Origin: CAYLZN01 sp964387935
Lineage (GTDB): Bacteria; Acidobacteriota; Vicinamibacteria; Vicinamibacterales; JAFNAJ01
DNA: 19,748 bases
Assembly: GCA_964387935.1 (NCBI GenBank)
Contig: CAYLZN010000075.1
Span: 1-19,748, forward strand
Reading direction: 5' to 3'
The stretch's first letter is position 1. Each line of letters starts with the position of its first letter. The notes beneath the pieces were generated by a model, which had not been told where the DNA came from, ran no database searches, and saw nothing but the letters and a program-made list of their open reading frames with translations. This document shows, one piece after another, positions 6,951-12,601 of the stretch. The position numbers and the translations under genes are program-made.

Positions 6951-7145
6951 ATGTTCGGCGGATACAGACTCAAGCTCGACAAGGCACTCGTCGATCGCGC
7001 CAGGCGGTATGCGGACCTGGCCGGCTACTCGAGCGTGGAGGAGTTCATCACGCATGCGCTCGAAAAGGAGCTGAAGCAGCTCGATGGCGCCGAGTCCGAG
7101 GAAGAGATCAAGAAGCGCCTCAAGGGGCTCGGCTACATCTCGTGA
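6951..7145 (+). CDS. Conserved-looking 64-aa protein, ribbon-helix-helix-like
   Basis: 64 aa, starting at an ATG with GGAGG 5 nt upstream. The pattern YRLKLDKALVDRARRYADL, then GYSSVEEFITHALEKEL, resembles a ribbon-helix-helix (CopG/MetJ-like) protein: a short strand of alternating residues, a helix, a Gly turn and a second helix. The tail EEEIKKRLKGLGYIS is a charged helix ending in a LGY motif also seen in the sulfatase-like protein at 12602-14968. Its stop overlaps the GTG of the next gene (GTGA), so the two are probably coupled. It could be a DNA-binding regulator or an adaptor for the membrane proteins around it; the sequence does not decide. Confidence 0.8.
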   Translation: MFGGYRLKLDKALVDRARRYADLAGYSSVEEFITHALEKELKQLDGAESEEEIKKRLKGLGYIS

Positions 7146-7978
7146 GCCCGCTCAACGCCTTCCTGCGCGCGCTGTTCGACACGCTGCTGTGGCCCTTCCG
7201 GTCGCTCCCGCCGGTCGTGGGCCTCGCGGTCGTGTCGGTGCTCGTGGCCGTGGGCATGCTCCTCGTCTTCCGGGCGACCTCGAACCAGCGACGCATCGAG
7301 GAGGTCAAGCGCGCGATCGTGGCGGGCCTGCTCGAAGTGCGCCTGTTCAATGACGACTTCGGCGCGGTCCTCCGGGCGCAGTGGGACATCCTGCGCCAGA
7401 ACCTCCGCTACCTCGGACTCTCGCTCGTGCCGATGGCGTGGATGCTCGTCCCCTTCATCCTCATCACCACCCAGTTGCAGTTCCACTACGGCTACGAGGG
7501 ACTGAGGCCCGGTGAGCCCGCGCTGGTCAAGGTTCAGTTGAACGCCGAGGCAGTCAGATCGACCCCAGCCGACGGGCCCTCCATCACGCTCGAGGCGCCC
7601 GCCGGGCTGAAGATCGAAACGCCGGCCGTCTGGGCGCCAGCCCTGGGCGAGCTCGCGTGGCGCATCGGCGCCGAGCGTGCGGGCACCTACGACCTCGTCG
7701 TCAACGTCGCGGGCACCCCGGTCACAAAGCAGGTGGTCGTGTCGAATGACGTGGTGCGCCGGTCACCGATTCGGGTTGCCCGCAGTTTCCTCGACGAACT
7801 GCTCTACCCCGCCGAGCCCCCGATCGACGCCAGCGTGCCGCTCCGCGCGATCGAGGTCACGTATCCATCGCGCTCCATCGACGTCGCCGGCGTCGGCATG
7901 CCCTGGCTCGTCGCGTTCATCGTGCTGTCGATGGTCTTCGCGTTCCTGCTGCGCGGATGGTTGGGAGTGACATTCTGA
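7142..7978 (+). CDS. Three-segment membrane protein with Oxa1/EMC3-like N-terminal half
   Basis: 278 aa from a GTG that overlaps the preceding stop. Membrane segments lie at about 24-43 (VGLAVVSVLVAVGMLLVF), 93-112 (LGLSLVPMAWMLVPFILITT) and 256-275 near the C-terminus. Between the first two is a charged helical stretch with SNQRRIEEVKRAIVAGL and LEVRLFNDDFGAVL. Between the second and third is a roughly 140-residue beta-rich domain with EAPAGLKIETPAVWAP. A membrane segment, a cytoplasmic charged helical pair, then L-x-P-M-x-x-x-LVPF in the next segment recalls the Oxa1/EMC3/DUF106 insertase fold; this is inference from pattern alone. It is translationally coupled to the 64-aa gene, and its first residues share LLWPFRSL with LLIWPFRTL of the first phosphodiesterase. 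Confidence 0.85.
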   Translation: MSPLNAFLRALFDTLLWPFRSLPPVVGLAVVSVLVAVGMLLVFRATSNQRRIEEVKRAIVAGLLEVRLFNDDFGAVLRAQWDILRQNLRYLGLSLVPMAWMLVPFILITTQLQFHYGYEGLRPGEPALVKVQLNAEAVRSTPADGPSITLEAPAGLKIETPAVWAPALGELAWRIGAERAGTYDLVVNVAGTPVTKQVVVSNDVVRRSPIRVARSFLDELLYPAEPPIDASVPLRAIEVTYPSRSIDVAGVGMPWLVAFIVLSMVFAFLLRGWLGVTF

Positions 7979-7980
7979 GC

Positions 7981-8018
7981 GGCGTACGGCGTACGGCGTA
8001 AGGCGTACGGCGGCGTAC
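7981..8018. repeat. Tandem 7-bp repeat GGCGTAC, 2 nt after a stop codon
   Basis: GGCGTAC, GGCGTAC, GGCGTAA, GGCGTAC, a 3-bp insert GGC, then GGCGTAC. It starts 2 nt after the TGA of the membrane protein and is the reverse complement of the GTACGCC arrays at 1577-1750 and 9174-9201. Confidence 0.95.
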
Positions 8019-8132
8019 GGACAAGAACAGGCGGCGACGTACGGTCAGGGACGGCGTACAGTTGGTGATGGGGCGAGGGCGCTTTCCAACCGACGAGCGG
8101 TGCGGGAGCTGCGGGCGCAGGGCTCCGGGCAC

Positions 8133-8311
8133 AGGGCCTGGCGGATTCCGCCTGCGCCGAGGATGCCAGGCCCTTGCGGAGACGACCGACCCAGCGCGCC
8201 TGACCACCCGAGAAGGCTCAGGGGATCAGCGAGGTTGAGCGCGCCACGATGGCAGGAGCGCGACCCGAGCGGCCAGCGGCCTCTCCGCCATCGCAGGGTG
8301 GTCCGGTCGTC
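8133..8311. other. Region of long inverted repeats in the 514-nt gap before the 8493 gene; possible structured RNA
   Basis: AGGGCCTGGC (8133-8142) is complementary to GCCAGGCCCT (8165-8174). Next, GACGACCG (8181-8188) pairs with CGGTCGTC (8304-8311), and GACCACCC (8202-8209) with GGGTGGTC (8296-8303). The two right arms are adjacent while the left arms are split by 13 nt. Inside, CGATGGC (8247-8253) pairs with GCCATCG (8287-8293). No plausible gene is present. High G+C makes some chance pairing likely, so this is less certain than 6655-6762. Confidence 0.4.
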
Positions 8312-8376
8312 GGAGCCGGGCGTGGCAGCCTCGACGCAGGCGGAATACAGACTCAAGTGCAGGCTCAGGGCGCAAG

Positions 8377-8425
8377 GGCGGACGGCGTACGACGGACGAC
8401 GGACGACGGACGGCGCACGGCGGCG
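8377..8425. repeat. Tandem 7-bp repeat GACGGAC/GGCGTAC-like (7 units)
   Basis: Units GGCGGAC, GGCGTAC, GACGGAC three times, GGCGCAC, GGCGGCG, all in exact phase. A single further GCGTACGG piece follows near 8423 and another near 8438. The array lies about 70 nt before the 85-aa gene. Confidence 0.9.
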
Positions 8426-8492
8426 TACGGATGGGAAGGCGTACGGCCCAGGGGCCACAACGGCATCGCGGCGCCCGCAGTAGAATGGCGCA

Positions 8493-8750
8493 GTGAAGTC
8501 CCGGGCCAGCGACACCGACCCCGAGGTCGAGCGCGTTCATCTCGAGATGATTCGCGCGGCGTCGCCCGAGCGGCGCCTTCGGCTCGCCTTGTCGTTGAGC
8601 CGGACGATCATGGGTCTGGTGCGCAAGCGCATCGACCGGGAGCTGCCGGACGCGTCCAGCAAAGAGCGCGACCTGCGGTTCGTGGCCGTGCTGTACGGAG
8701 AGGCGCTGGCCGACGATCTGAGGGCTCACCTGGCGGAGCGTCGCGCGTGA
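8493..8750 (+). CDS. Conserved-looking 85-aa protein paired with a nucleotidyltransferase-like gene
   Basis: 85 aa from a GTG start, with no strong ribosome site. It is a charged helical protein with DTDPEVERVHLEMIRAASP, then RLRLALSLSRTIMGLVRKRI, then LRFVAVLYGEALADDLRAHL. The layout (an x-DPE start, a helix, RFV-x-x-x-YG) looks like a small soluble family often next to nucleotidyltransferase genes; I recognise the type but have no name for it. It overlaps the next gene by 4 nt (GTGA), so the two are coupled. Regulator or antitoxin is a guess from the pairing. Confidence 0.7.
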   Translation: MKSRASDTDPEVERVHLEMIRAASPERRLRLALSLSRTIMGLVRKRIDRELPDASSKERDLRFVAVLYGEALADDLRAHLAERRA

Positions 8751-9103
8751 CCGCGCCCGACGTGATCCGCAGCTCGTTCAACATCATCCACCTCGAGATC
8801 ATGATGAAGGTGGATGTGTTCGTCGCGCGGGAACGCCCGTTCGACCATCGGGCGCTCGACCGCGTGCAGATGGCCACCGTCGAAGGTCACGCGATTCCCG
8901 TCGCCTCTGCCGAGGACACGCTGCTGGCGAAGCTCGAATGGTCTCGGCGCGGTGGCGAGGTCTCGGAGCGCCACTGGGGAGATGTGCTGGGACTGATTCG
9001 GACCGGCAAGACGCTGGACGAGCGCTACCTGCGCGACGGTGCACGAGAACTCGAGGTAGCCGACCTGCTGCAGCGCGCGTGGGACGAAGCGACCTCAAGT
9101 TGA
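8747..9103 (+). CDS. Nucleotidyltransferase-like protein lacking the catalytic N-terminal half (probable internal deletion)
   Basis: 118 aa. It matches the C-terminal half of nucleotidyltransferase-fold proteins: SFNIIHLEIMMKVDVFVARERPF carries the third acidic strand (KVDVFV). After it come VASAEDTLLAKLEWSRRGGE, then RHWGDVLGLIRTG and LEVADLLQRAW. The family's G-S motif and the D-x-D strand, normally about 60-80 residues earlier, are missing. The first residues, VTAPDVIR, look like the ordinary beginning of such a protein joined directly to its middle. The GTG at 8747 overlaps the upstream stop and GGAG lies about 10 nt upstream, so it is probably still translated. It could be a decaying gene or a retained non-catalytic partner. 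Confidence 0.7.
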   Translation: MTAPDVIRSSFNIIHLEIMMKVDVFVARERPFDHRALDRVQMATVEGHAIPVASAEDTLLAKLEWSRRGGEVSERHWGDVLGLIRTGKTLDERYLRDGARELEVADLLQRAWDEATSS

Positions 9104-9113
9104 CACAACGAAA

Positions 9114-9150
9114 CGGGGGCGGGATGTGCGCCAGGCACCTCCCGCCCCCG
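9114..9150. terminator. Strong hairpin, probable bidirectional terminator between convergent genes
   Basis: CGGGGGCGGGA (9114-9124) pairs perfectly with TCCCGCCCCCG (9140-9150). GTGC (9126-9129) pairs with GCAC (9135-9138) inside, giving about 15 bp. On the minus strand TTTCGTTGTG follows the stem, so termination of the TonB receptor message is best supported; on the plus strand the following bases are less T-rich. It lies 10 nt after the plus-strand stop and about 58 nt after the minus-strand stop. Confidence 0.8.
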
Positions 9151-9173
9151 CCGTGTCTTACCTGCGCCTGACC

Positions 9174-9201
9174 GTACGTCGTACGCCGTACGCCGTACGC
9201 C
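9174..9201. repeat. Tandem 7-bp repeat GTACGCC (4 units), next to a stop codon
   Basis: GTACGTC and then GTACGCC three times. It lies 6 nt beyond the TAA (9208-9210) of the minus-strand TonB receptor, where it reads GGCGTAC in the sense direction, as at 7981 and at the end of the sulfotransferase. Confidence 0.95.
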
Positions 9202-9207
9202 CGCTCT

Positions 9208-11952
9208 TTAGAACAACCACCGTCCGCCGAACGTGATCTGGCGCGCCGTCGTGATCGCGAGAGGACCACCGAACTGCACGACGTTGCCGGAGATCGTGCG
9301 GTTCGGGTAGCGGTTCTGCACGCCGATCACCGTGTCGGCGTTCATCAGATTCCCGATATCCATCCAGATCCCGAAGCGATGGACGTCGAACCTGAACGAC
9401 TTCTCCAACCGGAGGTCGAGCACGTTCAGCCGGGGAAGCCGTTCAGAACCCAACGGGGCGAGGTTCGGTCTCAGCGAGCCCGTCCAGTTCAACGTGCGCG
9501 CCGACACCGTGGAGGACGGGATTGGCGTCCAGGTCCCTCCGCTGATCGACCGAAAATACGCATTGACCGACGTTTCGATGACCGGGATCTGATACCCGCC
9601 GAACAGCTTGAATTCGTGGGTGCGATCGTTGGTCATGCGGCCGTCGGCGTTGACGACGCCCACCGTCGGGTTCTGGAACCCGGACCCGCCGAAGCCCGAC
9701 CGGCCCGTGTTGTTGACGGTCCCCTTGGTCTCCGACCAGACGTACGAGAACTGGCCCTGCCACCGGTCCCGGTAGTTCTTGCTCACGACGAACATCGCGC
9801 CCTTGTAGTCGCGATAGGCATTCGCCGGGGCCAGGACGGTGCCACTCGGATCCCGGTAGGCGAAGTCGTCCACGTTGGTGATGAAGTAGTCCGAGCCCGT
9901 CTCCTGGCCTGGGCGGTTCGCCCAGCGGTAGAGCGGCGTGTTCTGCCCGGTCAGGGGGTTGGTGTAGGGAATCGTCGTCCACGTAGCTGCCGGCAGAACA
10001 GACGCGATGAAGTTCTTGTAGTCGCGCCAGATGCCGGTGGCCGAGAACCTCCAGTCTGGCGCCAGTTGCTTCTCGAACCCGACGGTGACCTCGTCCAGGC
10101 CGAAGTGGTCCACGTTTGGATCGATCCCATAGATGAGCTCCTCGACCCGGTCGAACTCGACGAAGCGATTGCCCGGCAGCACCTCGTACGAAATGTAGTC
10201 CTCGAAGCCGCCGATGGCGTTCGAGTAGGAGTTGAGCGATGCGCCCTCGTAGTAGCGCCCGTAGGACGCCCTCACGATGCTCGTCGCGTTACCGGTCAGG
10301 TCGTACACCACGCCGAAGCGAGGATTCCAGGCCAGCTTGGGCGTGTACACGTCCTTGCCCAGCGTTTCGCTCTTGCCACGGATGTGGTCCAGACGCAGGC
10401 CAAGATTGGCCGTCAGGCGGCCCATCTTCCAGGCGTCCTGCGCGAAGTAGGATTCGCGCTTGTTCTTCCCATCTACCTGGTAGTTGAGGCCGCTGTAGGC
10501 GTAGTACGGCACGCCGCCGTAGGTAATGAGGTAGCAGGACCCGATCGACCCGCAGCTCGAGTACTCCGAGCGGCTCAACGACGCGCTCCGCTCGAACTCC
10601 ATCCCGAACTTGAAGGCATGCGATCCGAACGCCTGGGCGTAGTGTGAGACAGCCACGTTCAGCTGGTTGCGATCGCGGTCCGCATAATAGTAGTACCCTG
10701 CGCCCCCGGCATACTCGCCATCGTCACCAGGAACCGAGATCGGAGTCGGATCCACGGGGTCCGTGTAGTAGTAGCCCCAGTAGCCCATGAACTTGGCCTC
10801 CAGGAAAGTGTTGGAGCTGAACACCTTCCGGTACTGGGCATTCCACACGGCCTCGGGCGAGTCCTGCTTCAACGTCATCTGGTCCGTCGACAGCAACGAG
10901 CCCGGCCACCCAGGACGTCCCGTGACGTTGTAGTTGTCCCACTGGAACGTCCCGATGAGCGTGTCGTTCGGCGTCAGGTTGAACGTGAGCTTCCCGTTGT
11001 ATCTCGGGCTGATTTCGGTGCGAATCGTGCGCGGCCCGGCGGGATCGTTCTCGAACGAATAGCGCTGCACGCTGCCCCACCAGAACGCCCTGTCCTTGCT
11101 GATGGGCCCGCCGAGTTGCACGGTGTAGTCCTTCAGGCTCTTGAGGACGTCGGCATTGCCCAGCGACGGGTTCTGCTTGAGCAGATCGTCCCCGATGTTG
11201 TCGCCCGCCAGGTCGCCGTTGGTGAAGCGGAAGTCGAAGTAGCCGGAGTACGAGTTCCCGCCCGACTTCGTGATGGTGTTGACCACGGCCCCTGAGAACC
11301 CGCCATACTCGGCCGATGCGCCCAGGCCCGACACCTGCACTTCTTCGATGATGTTGTAGTTGTAGAACACCCAGGCCGAGCCCGCCTCGGGATCGCGCGT
11401 ATCCACACCGTCGATGAGGAGCGCGTTCCCATAGGAGCCGTCGCCGCCAAACGCCGAGGAGCTGTTGATGCCCGGCGCGTAGTTGAGGAGCGCGGTCGCG
11501 GAGTTGAACGCCCCGAGGTTGATCGGCATGTTCTCGAGCAGCGACTGCGACAGCGTGTTGTCGGCCGCCGTACTCGTCACGTCAATCGTGGACGACGTGG
11601 CCGTCACCTCGACCGACTCGGTGATGCCTCCGACCTTCAGGCCGAAGTTCACCGTCAGCGTCCGGCCCAGCCCGACGTCCAGTCCCCGCTCCTGGCGCGG
11701 CGTGAACCCCGCCAGTTCCGACGTCACGTCGTACATGCCGGGCGTGAGACCCACGAAGCGGTAGTCCCCCTGCGCGTCGGTCACCGTGGTCTGCGAGCCC
11801 TGCCGGCCCGTGAGCGTCACCGTCACCCCGGGGAGCACGGCGCCCTGCTCGTCGGTCACCCGGCCCTCGATCGTGCCAGTCTGCGTCTGCGCCATCGCGC
11901 TGACTGACACGAGCGCCAGCGCCAGCGATAGAAGTAGTGCCCGCCACTTCAT
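9208..11952 (-). CDS. TonB-dependent receptor with carboxypeptidase-regulatory-like domain (Oar-like)
   Basis: 914 aa. A signal peptide (residues 1-21, ending AMA before QTQ) is followed by a carboxypeptidase-regulatory-like beta domain at about 25-105 (GTIEGRVTDEQGAVLPGVTV, DAQGDYRFVGLTPGMYDV). The plug domain includes LLIDGVDTRDPEAGS and EVQVSGLGASAEYGGFSGAVVNTITKSGGN. A long outer-membrane beta-barrel follows, rich in Tyr/Trp/Asn strands and ending in GRWLF with the terminal Phe expected of barrels. It should import or bind a large substrate, perhaps a glycan or peptide, using TonB energy; no ligand can be named. The start at 11952 has AAGGGGGG upstream and overlaps the stop of the 124-aa gene. 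There is no SusD-like partner. Confidence 0.93.
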   Translation of the reverse strand: MKWRALLLSLALALVSVSAMAQTQTGTIEGRVTDEQGAVLPGVTVTLTGRQGSQTTVTDAQGDYRFVGLTPGMYDVTSELAGFTPRQERGLDVGLGRTLTVNFGLKVGGITESVEVTATSSTIDVTSTAADNTLSQSLLENMPINLGAFNSATALLNYAPGINSSSAFGGDGSYGNALLIDGVDTRDPEAGSAWVFYNYNIIEEVQVSGLGASAEYGGFSGAVVNTITKSGGNSYSGYFDFRFTNGDLAGDNIGDDLLKQNPSLGNADVLKSLKDYTVQLGGPISKDRAFWWGSVQRYSFENDPAGPRTIRTEISPRYNGKLTFNLTPNDTLIGTFQWDNYNVTGRPGWPGSLLSTDQMTLKQDSPEAVWNAQYRKVFSSNTFLEAKFMGYWGYYYTDPVDPTPISVPGDDGEYAGGAGYYYYADRDRNQLNVAVSHYAQAFGSHAFKFGMEFERSASLSRSEYSSCGSIGSCYLITYGGVPYYAYSGLNYQVDGKNKRESYFAQDAWKMGRLTANLGLRLDHIRGKSETLGKDVYTPKLAWNPRFGVVYDLTGNATSIVRASYGRYYEGASLNSYSNAIGGFEDYISYEVLPGNRFVEFDRVEELIYGIDPNVDHFGLDEVTVGFEKQLAPDWRFSATGIWRDYKNFIASVLPAATWTTIPYTNPLTGQNTPLYRWANRPGQETGSDYFITNVDDFAYRDPSGTVLAPANAYRDYKGAMFVVSKNYRDRWQGQFSYVWSETKGTVNNTGRSGFGGSGFQNPTVGVVNADGRMTNDRTHEFKLFGGYQIPVIETSVNAYFRSISGGTWTPIPSSTVSARTLNWTGSLRPNLAPLGSERLPRLNVLDLRLEKSFRFDVHRFGIWMDIGNLMNADTVIGVQNRYPNRTISGNVVQFGGPLAITTARQITFGGRWLF

Positions 11953-12323
11953 GGCCTGCCCCCCTTGAAGTCCCGGTTCGGCGACTCCACGCGGTCGTTC
12001 GACGTCGAGTAGAGCGCGTAGCCGACGCCCGCGGCCACCACCGCGAGGGTGATGATCCCCGCCGTACTCCTGAAGAAACTCTTCGAACCCAGGTCCGTCG
12101 TCGTGGTGCCACCCTGCTCGGTGGCGCGCAGCGACGCCCCGCTCCGGGCAGACCTGGCCTCGACCGCCACCGCCTTCGCAATGGAGGTCTTCAGCGTCGG
12201 CCCGGGCTGGGCTGGCGAACTGGTTTCCCCGGCCAGGCACGACAGGGGCGCCGCGGCAACTGCGGCGGCCATGACGACGATGCGCAGGCCCCGTCGCCAC
12301 GACGGTTGGTCGAGATGGGTCAT
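11949..12323 (-). CDS. Small secreted or membrane-anchored protein coupled to the TonB receptor
   Basis: 124 aa. The N-terminus RRGLRIVVMAAAVAAAPLSCLAG is a signal peptide, possibly a lipoprotein signal with the Cys in LSCLAG. A low-complexity Ala/Ser/Thr region follows, and then a C-terminal membrane segment STAGIITLAVVAAGVGYALY with a short charged tail. The ATG at 12323 has AAGGAGG 8 nt upstream, the best ribosome site in this region. The stop overlaps the receptor start by 4 nt (ATGA), so the two are made together. It may sit beside the receptor in the envelope; I do not recognise a family. Confidence 0.82.
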   Translation of the reverse strand: MTHLDQPSWRRGLRIVVMAAAVAAAPLSCLAGETSSPAQPGPTLKTSIAKAVAVEARSARSGASLRATEQGGTTTTDLGSKSFFRSTAGIITLAVVAAGVGYALYSTSNDRVESPNRDFKGGRP

Positions 12324-12415
12324 GTTCCATGCCTCCTTGCGAACCCGATCGGTCACCGAGGGGATGCAAAACCGTCGCCGCGTTCGGCGCACGCTCCACT
12401 CCCCGCAAGCCGCTG

Positions 12416-12421
12416 ATTCTA
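12416..12421 (-). promoter_or_regulatory. Possible -10 box (TAGAAT) for the TonB receptor operon
   Basis: TAGAAT on the minus strand matches TATAAT at five of six bases. It lies about 93 nt before the ATG at 12323, in the divergent gap 12324-12601. No good -35 is seen at the usual distance. Confidence 0.35.
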
Positions 12422-12525
12422 CACAGGACACCTCCCTGCGGCTACACCGGGTTTCCGGGAGTCCGGCGCACACGATCCAAAGCGGCGAAAACCCGGATCC
12501 GGATTTCCGTAACGCTTTCGCCCGG

Positions 12526-12554
12526 TTGACGAATGCCGGCGCCTCGGTCACGAT
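12526..12554 (+). promoter_or_regulatory. Possible promoter of the sulfate-activation operon
   Basis: TTGACG (12526-12531, five of six of the -35 consensus), a 17-nt spacer and CACGAT (12549-12554, three of six). It would start transcription about 40 nt before the TTG start at 12602. Confidence 0.4.
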
Positions 12555-12601
12555 GAAGATCCGCAGCGCGATGCCCCTCCCGAGGGGGCAAGTGGAGACC
12601 C

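Noticed and set aside
8249..8746. In-frame N-terminal extension of the truncated nucleotidyltransferase-like gene
   Set aside because: The extension would overlap the 85-aa gene in another frame and pass through the heptamer array; it shows no G-S or D-x-D motif.
9379..10647. 422-aa plus-strand frame opposite the TonB receptor
   Set aside because: Shadow of the receptor; no start context and no recognisable domain.
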